NCBI GenBank assembly: GCA_021325655.1
Contig: JAJPGT010000087.1
Location: 34,226 to 98,225 of the forward strand
Length of the DNA: 64,000 nucleotides
From: Pseudomonadota bacterium
GTDB taxonomy: Bacteria > Chloroflexota > UBA6077 > JAJPGT01
Reading direction: 5' to 3'
In this document: one piece after another, positions 33,477 to 40,757 of the stretch
Layout: every line of letters begins with the position of its first letter
Numbering within the stretch: the first letter of the stretch is position 1
The notes under the pieces: model-generated
What the model was told of the DNA's origin: nothing
The model's database searches: none
The model's input: the letters and a program-made list of their open reading frames with translations, nothing else
Position numbers and translations under genes: made by a program

Positions 33477-34487
33477 GTGCTGAAGCCGCCGCGCCTGCGG
33501 CGGGGCGACACCGTTGGGATCGTGAGCCCCTCCTGGGGTGGCCCGGCCGCGTTTCCCCATCGGCTGGAGCGCGGCGTCCGCCAACTCGAGGCGCTCGGGT
33601 TTCAGGTCCGCCTGGCGCCGCACGCCCGCGCCAGCCGCGGCCACGTCTCCGCCACCCCGGAGCAGCGCGCCGACGACCTCCACGCCCTGTTCCGCGCCCC
33701 CGAGGTGCGGGCCATCGTCGCCTCGATCGGCGGCGACCACTCCTGCCAGCTCCTTCCGCTGCTCGACTGGGAGCTCATCCGCGCCCGCCCGAAGATCGTC
33801 ATGGGCTACTCGGATATCACGGTGCTCACCGTGGCGATCTGGGCAACGGCCGGGCTCATCACGTTCAATGGTCCGATGGCGATGACCGAGCTGGCGGAGT
33901 ACCCGCAGATGCCAGAGTATTCCGAGCGCTGGATGTTGCGGGCGATCAGCCGCGCCGAGCCGATCGGGCTGGTCGAGCCGTCCGACTGGTGGACCGACGA
34001 GCTCCTGGACTGGACGACCCAGCAGGACCTCACCCGTCCGCGGGCGCGCCAGCCGACCTCCGGCTGGCGCTGGCTGAAGCCCGGATGTGCCGAGGGTATC
34101 CTGGTGGGCGGCTGCCTGGAGTCACTGCAGCACCTACGCGGGACGCCTTACTGGCCGCGCTGGGAGGACGCCATCCTGTTGCTGGAGACATCCGAGGAGC
34201 GGCCGAGCCCGGCGAAGGTGGATGGCATCCTGATGGACTACGAGAACATGGGCGTGCTGGAGCGCCTGCGCGGGCTACTCTTCGGCCGGCCAACGGGCTA
34301 CTCGCCCGAGGAGCGGGCGCAGCTTCGTGAGGTCATTCTCGAACGGACAGGCCGCTACACGTTCCCAATCATTGCCGATATGGACTTCGGCCATACCTCG
34401 CCGATGCTCACGCTGCCGATCGGCTGCCGGGCGCGAATCGATTCCGAGGCACGGCGGTTCGAGATTCTGGAGGCAGCGGTGCGCTGA
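33477..34487 (+). CDS. S66-family peptidase (LD-carboxypeptidase/MccF-like)
   Basis: A 336-residue serine peptidase of family S66. The N-terminus LKPPRLRRGDTVGIVSPSWG is characteristic. The likely nucleophile Ser is in GYSDITVL at about 105-112, the Glu in LLLETSEE near 236-243, and the His in DFGHTSPMLTLPIG near 306-319, giving the Ser-Glu-His triad. LdcA members trim murein tetrapeptides to tripeptides; MccF members cleave microcin C and related acyl-nucleotides. The motif order here fits the MccF-like branch slightly better. The start is GTG 33477, after GAGGGG; a GTG at 33444 is possible. Confidence 0.87.
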   Translation: MLKPPRLRRGDTVGIVSPSWGGPAAFPHRLERGVRQLEALGFQVRLAPHARASRGHVSATPEQRADDLHALFRAPEVRAIVASIGGDHSCQLLPLLDWELIRARPKIVMGYSDITVLTVAIWATAGLITFNGPMAMTELAEYPQMPEYSERWMLRAISRAEPIGLVEPSDWWTDELLDWTTQQDLTRPRARQPTSGWRWLKPGCAEGILVGGCLESLQHLRGTPYWPRWEDAILLLETSEERPSPAKVDGILMDYENMGVLERLRGLLFGRPTGYSPEERAQLREVILERTGRYTFPIIADMDFGHTSPMLTLPIGCRARIDSEARRFEILEAAVR

Positions 34488-34546
34488 GCCGCCAGCCTCG
34501 GGCCGCGCAAGACGACGCCCGGACCTGGAGCAGGGGCGCGGGGGAT

Positions 34547-36445
34547 TCAGCCGAGCTCCAGGTCCAGCATGCGGACCCCACCGGGCAATGGCAGGGGCTG
34601 GCCGGCGGCTGGGTCGAGCCAGCTCAGCCGAAGCCGCGCCACCGCCTGGAGTGCGCCGGCATCCAGCGGTACCGAGACATCCTCGACCACGGTCTGCCCG
34701 GCCCGCCAGCGCGAGGTGCCGAAGTAGGACGCGGTGCTCGGGCCGTCCTGGCTCGCCAGCACCGCACCATCGGCGCCGACAAGCTCCAGGTGGCGGATAG
34801 CATCGTGGGCGATGGGCCGGTCGAGGTGCCAGCTCAGCCGGACCTGGACCCCGCCGGCGCCTCGCTGCGCGTCGTAGCCATCCAGATGGAGCGCTCCGCC
34901 GAAGGTGGCGTTGGCCGCCCGGCCAGGCGAGGGCGGATCGTCGGTGGCGACGAGCACCGCGTCCTGAACTAGCCAGAGGATGTACGGCGGGTCGGCGAAC
35001 AGCGGGCTGTTCTTCTCGTTGGCAACGCTCTCGCGCACCTCGGGGCGCGTCACGTCGAGCACCCACCAGTCGATCTGGCGCGGGCGGGGCTGCAGGGCGT
35101 GGGCATACTTGAACGGCCAGATCTTCACGTAGGCGCGGTCGGCCAGGTGCGCCGCGCCGTTCTGGCTCGCCACCACCGAGACGGACGGGTCGCGCGGCAC
35201 GGCCGCGACTGCCTGCTGCATCACCGCGGAGACGGCATCCCAGCGGGTGAGCTCCGAGTGGTACTGGCCGCCGCCCGGGAGCCGGCTGTCGAGCAGATAG
35301 GTGATCAGGATGGCGCCCGCCAGCAGCGCCAGGCCGGCCCGACGACGCCCGCCCCGTCTCAGCGTCGCCAGCCCTTCGACGGCCCCGATCCAGAGCAGGG
35401 ACAGCGCCGGAGCGACCCGGTTCGAGCGTAGGTATTTCGGATCGTCGGCAAGGATCAGTACCGCCGCGGTGGGCACGCTGGCGAGCAGGGTCGAGGGAGA
35501 CAGCAGAGGCAAGCCAGCGGTGGGCAGCACGAGGTAGCGCAGTGCCTCCGGGCCGCGCTCGGCCAGCAGCGTGAGCGCGACCGCGGGATCGTCTCGAACC
35601 TGGCTGAACTTGTGGAGTGTCCGATTGCCCTCCTCCGGCAGGGTCGCCCGCAGGTGGAATGCCGGCATAAAGACCAGAGTCAAAAACGCGAGCCAGGCCG
35701 CGGCAAAGCCGGTGGTCCGAGCGCCGAGGGCAACGTGCCGGCGCGCGAGCAGTAGTAGGCCGAGGCCGAACAGCGGCAGCGCCGCCTCCTAGTCGAGCAG
35801 CGGGGTGGCGAGCGCCGCGAGCAGCGCCCCGCGCCCCGGCTGGCCGGTCAGGATCCAGTAAGCCCCCAGGCCCAGCGGAAGCGTTGTGAAGGGTCCCGGG
35901 TGCAGGTCGTCCCAGGCCACGTCGGTGACCGCTGGCATCAGGTAGTAGCCAGTCAGCACCAGCAGCGCCGGCCAGGCGCCCAGGCGGCGCCGCGCCAGCA
36001 GGTACACGGGCAGGCCGCCGAGAGCCAGCGCCGCCTGCTGGAGCGCGATCTGCAGCACCACACTCGGGATGAGCCCGTAGACCGCGCTCAGTGGAAGCAG
36101 AATCGGCCAGACGTGTTCGGCGAGCAGGTTGTCGTTCCGGGTGAGCAGCGTAGTCGCAAAGGGATGGCCATGAAGCGTGTGCCAGAGCACATTGACGTGA
36201 ATCGCCAGGTCGCGGTTGAAATGGTGGAAGGTAGCGTGCTCCGCTCCGGCGAGCCAGGTCCACAGTCCCCAGAACCCGGTGCCGAGGGCGACCGCGACGA
36301 TGCCGGCCACCCGCTCGTCCAGATGCGCGAGCGGCGTGGAGGCGGCCAAGGTACGGGGGAAGATCGCTCTTGCAGAGGACAGCACGGCCCGCCGCCGGCC
36401 CCACAGCACGATGCTCGCTGCCGGGGCACGGTCGCGCAGGATCAT
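34547..36445 (-). pseudogene. DUF2079 membrane protein gene interrupted by one in-frame amber codon
   Basis: Reading down from ATG 36445 the frame gives about eight membrane segments with the DUF2079 pattern (FDL-like FNRDLAIHVNVLWHTLHGHP, LLAEHVWPILLPLSAVYGL, GLPVYLLARRRLG, WDDLHPGPF). At 35789-35791 a TAG stop falls in ATPLLD-stop-EAALPLFG, a region that is continuous in the family. The same frame continues without further stops to 34547, through more membrane segments and a soluble tail with a jelly-roll-like end. CAG to TAG would explain it. The part below 35789 can restart only at weak codons such as TTG 35683. It is probably recently dead or translated by read-through. DUF2079 proteins are likely GT-C-type glycosyltransferases. 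Confidence 0.8.
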
Positions 36446-36600
36446 AGGAGCGGCGGATTAGGGGCTGATTAAGGCGCGCAAGGAGCGGCCAGGCAGCGGA
36501 TCGGCTGTCCGAACGCGACAAGGGCCGCCCAGCTCGGCACGCGGCCCCGAGCGCCACTCCAGAAGACCCGCGGCCGGGCTCGGCCGGCGCCCCGCGCCGA

Positions 36601-36645
36601 GGGACGTGCAGCGCTTCACCGCAGGCGCTCGGATTTCCCCGGGGC
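36601..36645. repeat. Left copy of a ~45-bp direct repeat
   Basis: The segment begins GGGACGTGCAGCGCTT and, after nine differing bases, has CGCTCGGATTTCCCCGG. A second copy in the same orientation lies at 37509-37553. Between them are the toxin-antitoxin pair and the recombinase remnant. The two could be recombination ends of a lost element, or members of a small dispersed repeat family. A tandem echo of the CTCGGRTTTCCCC part (CTCGGGTTTCCCC) follows within the left copy's flank. Confidence 0.65.
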
Positions 36646-36678
36646 TCTCGGGTTTCCCCCACCTCAACACGCCTTTTT

Positions 36679-36695
36679 GTATTACAATGTAATAC
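36679..36695 (+). promoter_or_regulatory. Palindromic operator and -10 region of the toxin-antitoxin operon
   Basis: GTATTAC, AAT, GTAATAC: perfect 7-base arms with a 3-base centre, in an AT-rich island of a GC-rich region. It includes TACAAT (36683-36688), a good -10 box, ten bases before the toxin ATG at 36698. No Shine-Dalgarno site is present, so the message is probably leaderless. Antitoxin binding here would cover the promoter and repress the operon, as is usual for type II systems. No clear -35 box is seen. Confidence 0.7.
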
Positions 36696-36697
36696 TT

Positions 36698-36994
36698 ATG
36701 GCTGAAGTCGTTGTTGAGCGGCTAGTCTGGGATGCCTGGAACATCGCGCACATTGCCCGCCACGACGTCACCCCCGACGAGGTTGAGGAGATGTGTCAGG
36801 GAGAGTTCTGGAGCAGCGAGACCCACAGCGGCCGGCTTCGCATCGTCGGACCGGCCGCCAGCGGCAATCTCCTCACCGTCATCCTCGCCCCTCAACAGGA
36901 GCAGGGGGCCTACTACGTGGTGACCGCCAGGCCGGCCAGCCGCAAGGAGCGACGACGCTATCGTGAACTGAAAGCAGGAGGTGGCAGCCAATGA
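36698..36994 (+). CDS. BrnT-like toxin (DUF497 type)
   Basis: A 98-residue protein. The N-terminus LVWDAWNIAHIARHDVTPDEVEEMC fits the WDxxNxxH-x-x-x-H-x-V-x-x-x-E pattern of BrnT toxins. The C-terminus TARPASRKERRRYRELKAG matches the (S/T)ARxAxxxERRxY end. BrnT is an RNase with a RelE-like fold that blocks translation. I choose ATG 36698, because the upstream TTG 36677 lies within the operator and promoter. The stop overlaps the antitoxin start by four bases. In BrnTA-like systems the toxin gene comes first, as here. Confidence 0.82.
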   Translation: MAEVVVERLVWDAWNIAHIARHDVTPDEVEEMCQGEFWSSETHSGRLRIVGPAASGNLLTVILAPQQEQGAYYVVTARPASRKERRRYRELKAGGGSQ

Positions 36995-37278
36995 CTGCCA
37001 AAAGCAAGCGCGAGCCCGAGAAGAAGGTCCACATCCCTACGTTCTCCAGCCTTGAGGAGGAGGCCGAGTTCTGGGACACCCACGACACGACCGACTACGA
37101 GGAGGAGTTCAAACCGGTGAAGGTCCGCTTCGCCAAGAATCTCTCCCACGTTCTCGCTCTGCGCCTGGACCAGCAGACGCTAGAGGGGCTGCGCGAGCAG
37201 GCGAGGAAGAAGGGCATTGGTCCCACCACCTTGGCACGAATGTGGATCCTGGAGCGCCTACAGCGCCCTCGCGCTTAG
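36991..37278 (+). CDS. CopG-type antitoxin (type II, PF12441-like)
   Basis: A 95-residue antitoxin. The N-terminal conserved block IPTFSSLEEEAEFWDTHD is at about residues 15-32, typical of the CopG-antitoxin family that pairs with BrnT-like toxins. The C-terminal half has a ribbon-helix-helix-like pattern (ALRLDQQTLEGLREQARKKG) and ends in GPTTLARMWILERL. It would neutralise the toxin and bind the palindrome at 36679. A near-identical but frameshifted copy is at 5641-5897. Start by ATGA overlap with the toxin. Confidence 0.85.
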   Translation: MTAKSKREPEKKVHIPTFSSLEEEAEFWDTHDTTDYEEEFKPVKVRFAKNLSHVLALRLDQQTLEGLREQARKKGIGPTTLARMWILERLQRPRA

Positions 37279-37280
37279 AC

Positions 37281-37431
37281 ACGGTGTTCTTCAGCAAGCG
37301 CCTGGTCGAGGCGGGGGTAGACCTGGTGGCCATCCAGGACCCCCCACGCGACGGGTCGCGTGGGGACCCCGCAGCCCCCTCTCGGCCACGCCAGGTGGGC
37401 GACCACCGCCCGCTTCACCCAGCCTGAGGCG
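37281..37431 (+). pseudogene. Tyrosine-recombinase C-terminal remnant, frame-broken
   Basis: One frame gives FFSKRLVEAGVDLVAIQDP from about 37285; a second frame gives LGHARWATTARFTQPE from about 37381. Together these match the end of XerC/phage-type integrases (LLEAGVDLxxIQxLLGHxxxxTTxRYTH). Between the halves lies a perfect palindrome (37342-37365) that breaks the frame. The catalytic Tyr position reads Phe (ARFTQ). The remnant starts directly after the antitoxin stop, so it marks an old mobile element carrying the toxin-antitoxin pair. Only about 40 residues match, so this is a moderate call. Confidence 0.6.
37342..37365. repeat. Palindrome inside the recombinase remnant
   Basis: CCCCACGCGAC (37342-37352), GG, GTCGCGTGGGG (37355-37365): perfect 11-base arms with a two-base centre. 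It sits exactly where the recombinase reading frame is lost. It may be a small inserted palindromic element, similar in form to those at 5575 and 23886, although their sequences differ. Confidence 0.55.
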
Positions 37432-37508
37432 GGACGCCACGCCCATGGCACCACGCCCGCCACTCCGCAGGTTCACCCGTTGCAGCCCCCGAGCGGCGCT
37501 GGGCGCGG

Positions 37509-37553
37509 GGGACGTGCAGCGCTTGGGCGCGGGCGCTCGGATTTCCCCGGAGG
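37509..37553. repeat. Right copy of the ~45-bp direct repeat
   Basis: The sequence matches the copy at 36601 over two blocks, GGGACGTGCAGCGCTT and CGCTCGGATTTCCCCGG, with the nine bases between them different. It ends 28 bases before the GTG start of the beta-propeller gene at 37581, so the repeat may also influence expression of that gene. Confidence 0.65.
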
Positions 37554-37580
37554 CCCGGAGAACGTACCGTAGACTGTAGC

Positions 37581-38618
37581 GTGTTCACCTCGGCCGTTCG
37601 GCACGCCGCCCTCCTCTCACTTCCGCTCGCCGCGCTGCTGCTCCTGCTCTGGCTGGAGCTGCCGCCGCGGCTGGGCCAGCCACCCGCCGGGCACAGCACC
37701 ACCAGGGTGGCGGGCGCCAGCGGCCGGCTGGCAGTCGGGCGGCCAGACGGGCTCTGGCTGGTACCGCTGAACGGCGGCGAACCGTCGCGGCTGGTGCCAG
37801 TCTCCGGCGGCGCCTTCATCACCGGCGTCGCCTGGGCGCCCTCGGGGACAGAGATCGCCTACACACTCTTCTCCTTCCAGCCGGGCGGGGTGGTTGGCGG
37901 CGCGGACCTGCACCTGGTGGGCCTGGCCGGCAGCGACCGGATGCTGGTACCACGGGACGACCCGGACACGTTGCTCAGCACCCCTGTCTGGACTCCAGAC
38001 GGCGCGGCACTCCTATTCGACGTGACCCACGTGAACGCGGGAGGCGCTGGTGGGGCGACCCGTCGGATCGACCGCGTCGCCGCCGACGGCTCTGGCCGAA
38101 CAACCGTGGTGCAGGATGGCTACGCACCCAGCCTCTCACGCGACGGTCGGCGGCTCAGCTACCTGCGCCAGAGCGGCAGCGAGGTGGCGATTCGCCTGCG
38201 CGAACTGGCGAGTGGAGACGAGCGAGTCGTGCTGCCGCCGGGGACCGTCAGCGGGATCATCGTCCCGGCGCTGTCACCCGACGGCAGCGCGCTCGTCTTC
38301 GGCGCCGCTGGCGGGCCCGGCCTCGCCCCAGCCCCCGGCCGCTGCCCCGGCCTCGCCCCCCAGGCGCGCGGGCTCGAGGCCGGAGTGGCGCTGGCGCATG
38401 GCCTCCCGGAGGAGCTGTGGCGGGTCAACACCGACGGCACCGGTCTCACCCGGCTGACGAACCTCTGCCTGGACGACCCGATCGTCGCCTGGTCGGCAGA
38501 CGGCGTCTGGCTGGCGGCCTACGGCGCCACCGGCCTGCTGCTGCTCCCCGCCAGCGGCGGGGCGGCGGTGCCGCTGCCCAGCCCGGGCGGCTACGGCGGC
38601 GTCTCCTGGCTACCGTAA
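37581..38618 (+). CDS. TolB-like beta-propeller protein, membrane-anchored
   Basis: A 345-residue protein. The N-terminal hydrophobic stretch (LLSLPLAALLLLLWLEL) is a signal anchor. Several WD40-like/PD40 repeats follow: VAWAPSGTEIAYTLF, PVWTPDGAALLFDVT, PSLSRDGRRLSYL, PALSPDGSALVFGA and VAWSADGVWLAAYG. Such domains bind partners or ligands outside the membrane. A Pro/Ala-rich insertion (PGLAPAPGRCPGLAPQA) interrupts one blade and may be a recent repeat expansion. The start is GTG 37581. Function unknown. Confidence 0.8.
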   Translation: MFTSAVRHAALLSLPLAALLLLLWLELPPRLGQPPAGHSTTRVAGASGRLAVGRPDGLWLVPLNGGEPSRLVPVSGGAFITGVAWAPSGTEIAYTLFSFQPGGVVGGADLHLVGLAGSDRMLVPRDDPDTLLSTPVWTPDGAALLFDVTHVNAGGAGGATRRIDRVAADGSGRTTVVQDGYAPSLSRDGRRLSYLRQSGSEVAIRLRELASGDERVVLPPGTVSGIIVPALSPDGSALVFGAAGGPGLAPAPGRCPGLAPQARGLEAGVALAHGLPEELWRVNTDGTGLTRLTNLCLDDPIVAWSADGVWLAAYGATGLLLLPASGGAAVPLPSPGGYGGVSWLP

Positions 38619-39166
38619 TCAGCCGACCGCCCGGGCTCGTCGTGAAGGTGATCATCGTCGGAAGCCTGGAGCGGTGAGCGACGGGCCTCGGCGCGGCTCA
38701 TCCGCTGGGGCAGATGCGTGGTACACCGCCAAACTCCTGCCTCGCCGCCCTCCAGTGGCGAGGAGGCCGCACCTCAGGGCTGGGCGAAGCTGAAGGTGAC
38801 GATGTCATCCCGCGTCCAACCACCCCAGGACTCGGCTGAGATCGTGGCGCTGGCGCCTGTGTCAGCGCGCGTGGGACAGCCGTATCGAGCAGCAGCGCGC
38901 TGCGATCGGCGTGCTGGCGGCGCGGGCGCAGCAAGCGGCTCGGCGGGACCTGCTGGCGTCTGCTCTGGAGACGAAGAGCGCTGGCGAGGGCGCGCCCGTC
39001 CGTTCTTCTACTCGAGGCGCCCGCTCTGCCACCTCCCGCACCAGGCTAACCCCGCTCGGCGTCGAGCAGACCCGGGGTGAACCACTGCCAGATACGGGCG
39101 GGGAGCCTGGACGGGCCGCGGCTCGCTCTGCGGGTGAGGCCGCGAAGGGGCGGCAGGTCAGGAGAT
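38619..39166. other. 548-bp stretch without a convincing gene
   Basis: Overlapping frames exist on both strands but none shows a family motif, a ribosome site with a sensible start, or normal codon use throughout. One plus-strand frame around 38850-38990 reads helix-like (RIEQQRAAIGVLAARAQQAA) but has no start and ends in low-complexity sequence. It may be a gene relic. No tRNA-like fold or clear terminator was seen. Confidence 0.5.
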
Positions 39167-39910
39167 TCAGGGCCTGTCCGGACTGCTGCGGTCGAGGTCC
39201 AGGATGGAGCCGACGGTTTCTGTGTCCAAGGGGATTTCTTCGAGACGGACAATGCGTTGTAGCCGAGCCACCGTTTCCGCGGCGCGCTGCGCGCCATCTC
39301 GCACCTGGCGGGCGAAGTTCCGCTCCTCGTCGCTCAGGTCGGGCCGGTCCGCCAGGAGCTCGGCGAAGCCGACTGCCAGCGCGAGGTGGTTGTTGATCAG
39401 GTGCGCCACCGTGCGCGCTGCCAGGAGCGCCCCTTCCAGCCGGGCGGTCGCCGCGGCCGCCTCGAGCCGAGCCCGCTCCTCCGCCGCGCGCACTCGCTCG
39501 GTGATGTCGCTCACCACCGCCCCGATGCCGAAGACCCGCCCGTCCGGCAGCCGGCAGGGATAGTAGTTGACCACGACCCGCCGCCGCTGGCCGCGCTCGT
39601 CCGGCACCGAGGCCTCGAGCTCCTGGCCGGCGACCACCTCGCCGGCGAGCGCTCGGTTCAACAGCGGCACGACCTGGTGCGCCTCCTGCGGGATGATCTC
39701 GTAGATAGTGCAGTCCAGATGCTCCCTGATCGCGCGACCGTTCAGCTCCGCGAGCGCCCGGTTGACCAGCAGGTAGCGGAAGCGCGGATCAAGAAACGCC
39801 AGCCCAACGGGCGCACCGGCAACCAGCGTGGTGAGCACCGCCGTCAGCTCGCTGGAGTCTGAGATGAGCGACGCGAGCCCTTCGGGGGACGGATCGTCGC
39901 GCTGGTTCAT
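39167..39910 (-). CDS. PAS-domain protein with a histidine-kinase-like dimerisation helix but no ATPase domain
   Basis: A 247-residue soluble protein. A PAS domain occupies about residues 25-145 (VGLAFLDPRFRYLLVNRALAELNGR, CTIYEIIP, RRVVVNYYPCRLPDGRVFGIGAVVSDITERVRAAE). A helical segment follows with RTVAHLINNHLALAVGFAELLAD, which aligns with the phospho-His box HELNNPL, although the Glu and Pro are changed to Leu and His. The protein stops before any HATPase domain (no N, G1 or G2 boxes). It is thus a sensor or dimerisation module, or a truncated kinase. ATG 39910 has GGAGAGG upstream. Confidence 0.75.
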   Translation of the reverse strand: MNQRDDPSPEGLASLISDSSELTAVLTTLVAGAPVGLAFLDPRFRYLLVNRALAELNGRAIREHLDCTIYEIIPQEAHQVVPLLNRALAGEVVAGQELEASVPDERGQRRRVVVNYYPCRLPDGRVFGIGAVVSDITERVRAAEERARLEAAAATARLEGALLAARTVAHLINNHLALAVGFAELLADRPDLSDEERNFARQVRDGAQRAAETVARLQRIVRLEEIPLDTETVGSILDLDRSSPDRP

Positions 39911-40174
39911 GCGCGGCCTCTCCATCGGGCGCGCCGCCGGGCGCCAGCCGTTGCGCGGAGTATACGCTTCCGCGCGGTGAAGCGGAAGGGGAAGTGTGCT
40001 ACAAGGCACGCCGCAGCGCGTTGCCGCTGATCGCGGCGCTGGCCTGCGCGCTGAGCCCGCATTCGGCTCGCTCGGCCGGGCTGCCCCAAACGAGCGCGTA
40101 CAACGAGCTGCCAGCTCGTTTGGCGCTTCCTGCCGGGCTACAAGGGCAGCCGCCGGGATCGCTCCGGCAGGGTG

Positions 40175-40741
40175 TCACTGCCTGGCGCGGCGGAAGCCCG
40201 CCGCTTGCGCCTGAGCCTCGGTGTCGAAGCAGGCGACGTTCGCCCGGGTGCGAGCGTAGCTCGCCTGGCCGGGCAGGTGATAGATGCCGCTGCTGCGGTT
40301 GCCCTTGATCTGCCCCGGTTGACACGGCGCGCTCGCGGCCACGGCGGAGCGTTGCGGCGCCCCGGTGGGAGCAGGCGAGGGAGAGGACATGGCGGTGGGG
40401 CTCGGCGTCGGAGCCGGTGTGGGCGGCAGTGGTGTCGCCGTCGGCGTGGAAGTGGCTGTCGCAGGCCGCGGCGTTGGGGAAGCGGGTGCCCGGGGGACCG
40501 TGGCAGTGGGTGATGGTGTCTGCGTCGGGGACAGCGGCGTGGGCGTCGTGGTGGCGAGCAGAGTGGGCGCGGCCGGCGCCGCTGTCCCCACGGCCTCAGC
40601 CGTCGCCGGGCTCGCGGCCGGGGATGGCGGCGCGGCAGGAGCCGCGGGGCTACAGCCCGCGCTGCACGCGACCCCGAGCGCCAGCGCCAGCCGAGCGAGC
40701 AGTCGCTGCGCCGCTCGCCGCCACGAGGGTATCGCGTCCAT
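40175..40741 (-). CDS. Sunset-domain lipoprotein with a Pro/Thr-rich linker
   Basis: A 188-residue exported protein. The signal region ends with LGVACSAGC, a lipobox-like site. A linker of about 100 residues is Pro/Thr/Ser/Ala-rich, likely to span a wall or stay extended. The C-terminal 50 residues (CQPGQIKGNRSSGIYHLPG, then YARTRANVACFDTEAQAQAAGF) match the sunset domain (IKGNxxxxIYHxPG, CFxTEAEAxxAGxR), common in secreted nucleases and surface proteins. It ends 165 bases after the PAS gene's start. cobT lies 16 bases upstream, on the same strand. Its role is unknown. Confidence 0.8.
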   Translation of the reverse strand: MDAIPSWRRAAQRLLARLALALGVACSAGCSPAAPAAPPSPAASPATAEAVGTAAPAAPTLLATTTPTPLSPTQTPSPTATVPRAPASPTPRPATATSTPTATPLPPTPAPTPSPTAMSSPSPAPTGAPQRSAVAASAPCQPGQIKGNRSSGIYHLPGQASYARTRANVACFDTEAQAQAAGFRRARQ

Positions 40742-40757
40742 CGTTCCTGCCTACTCT

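Noticed and set aside
34275..36662. A 795-codon minus-strand open frame across the DUF2079 region
   Set aside because: It runs in another frame over real coding sequence, is extremely Arg/Ala/Gly/Pro-rich, and shows no domain. It is a shadow caused by GC-rich third positions.
38718..39396. Overlapping plus-strand frames between the TolB-like and PAS genes
   Set aside because: No ribosome site, no domain, and mixed codon quality. Treated as non-coding or relic sequence.
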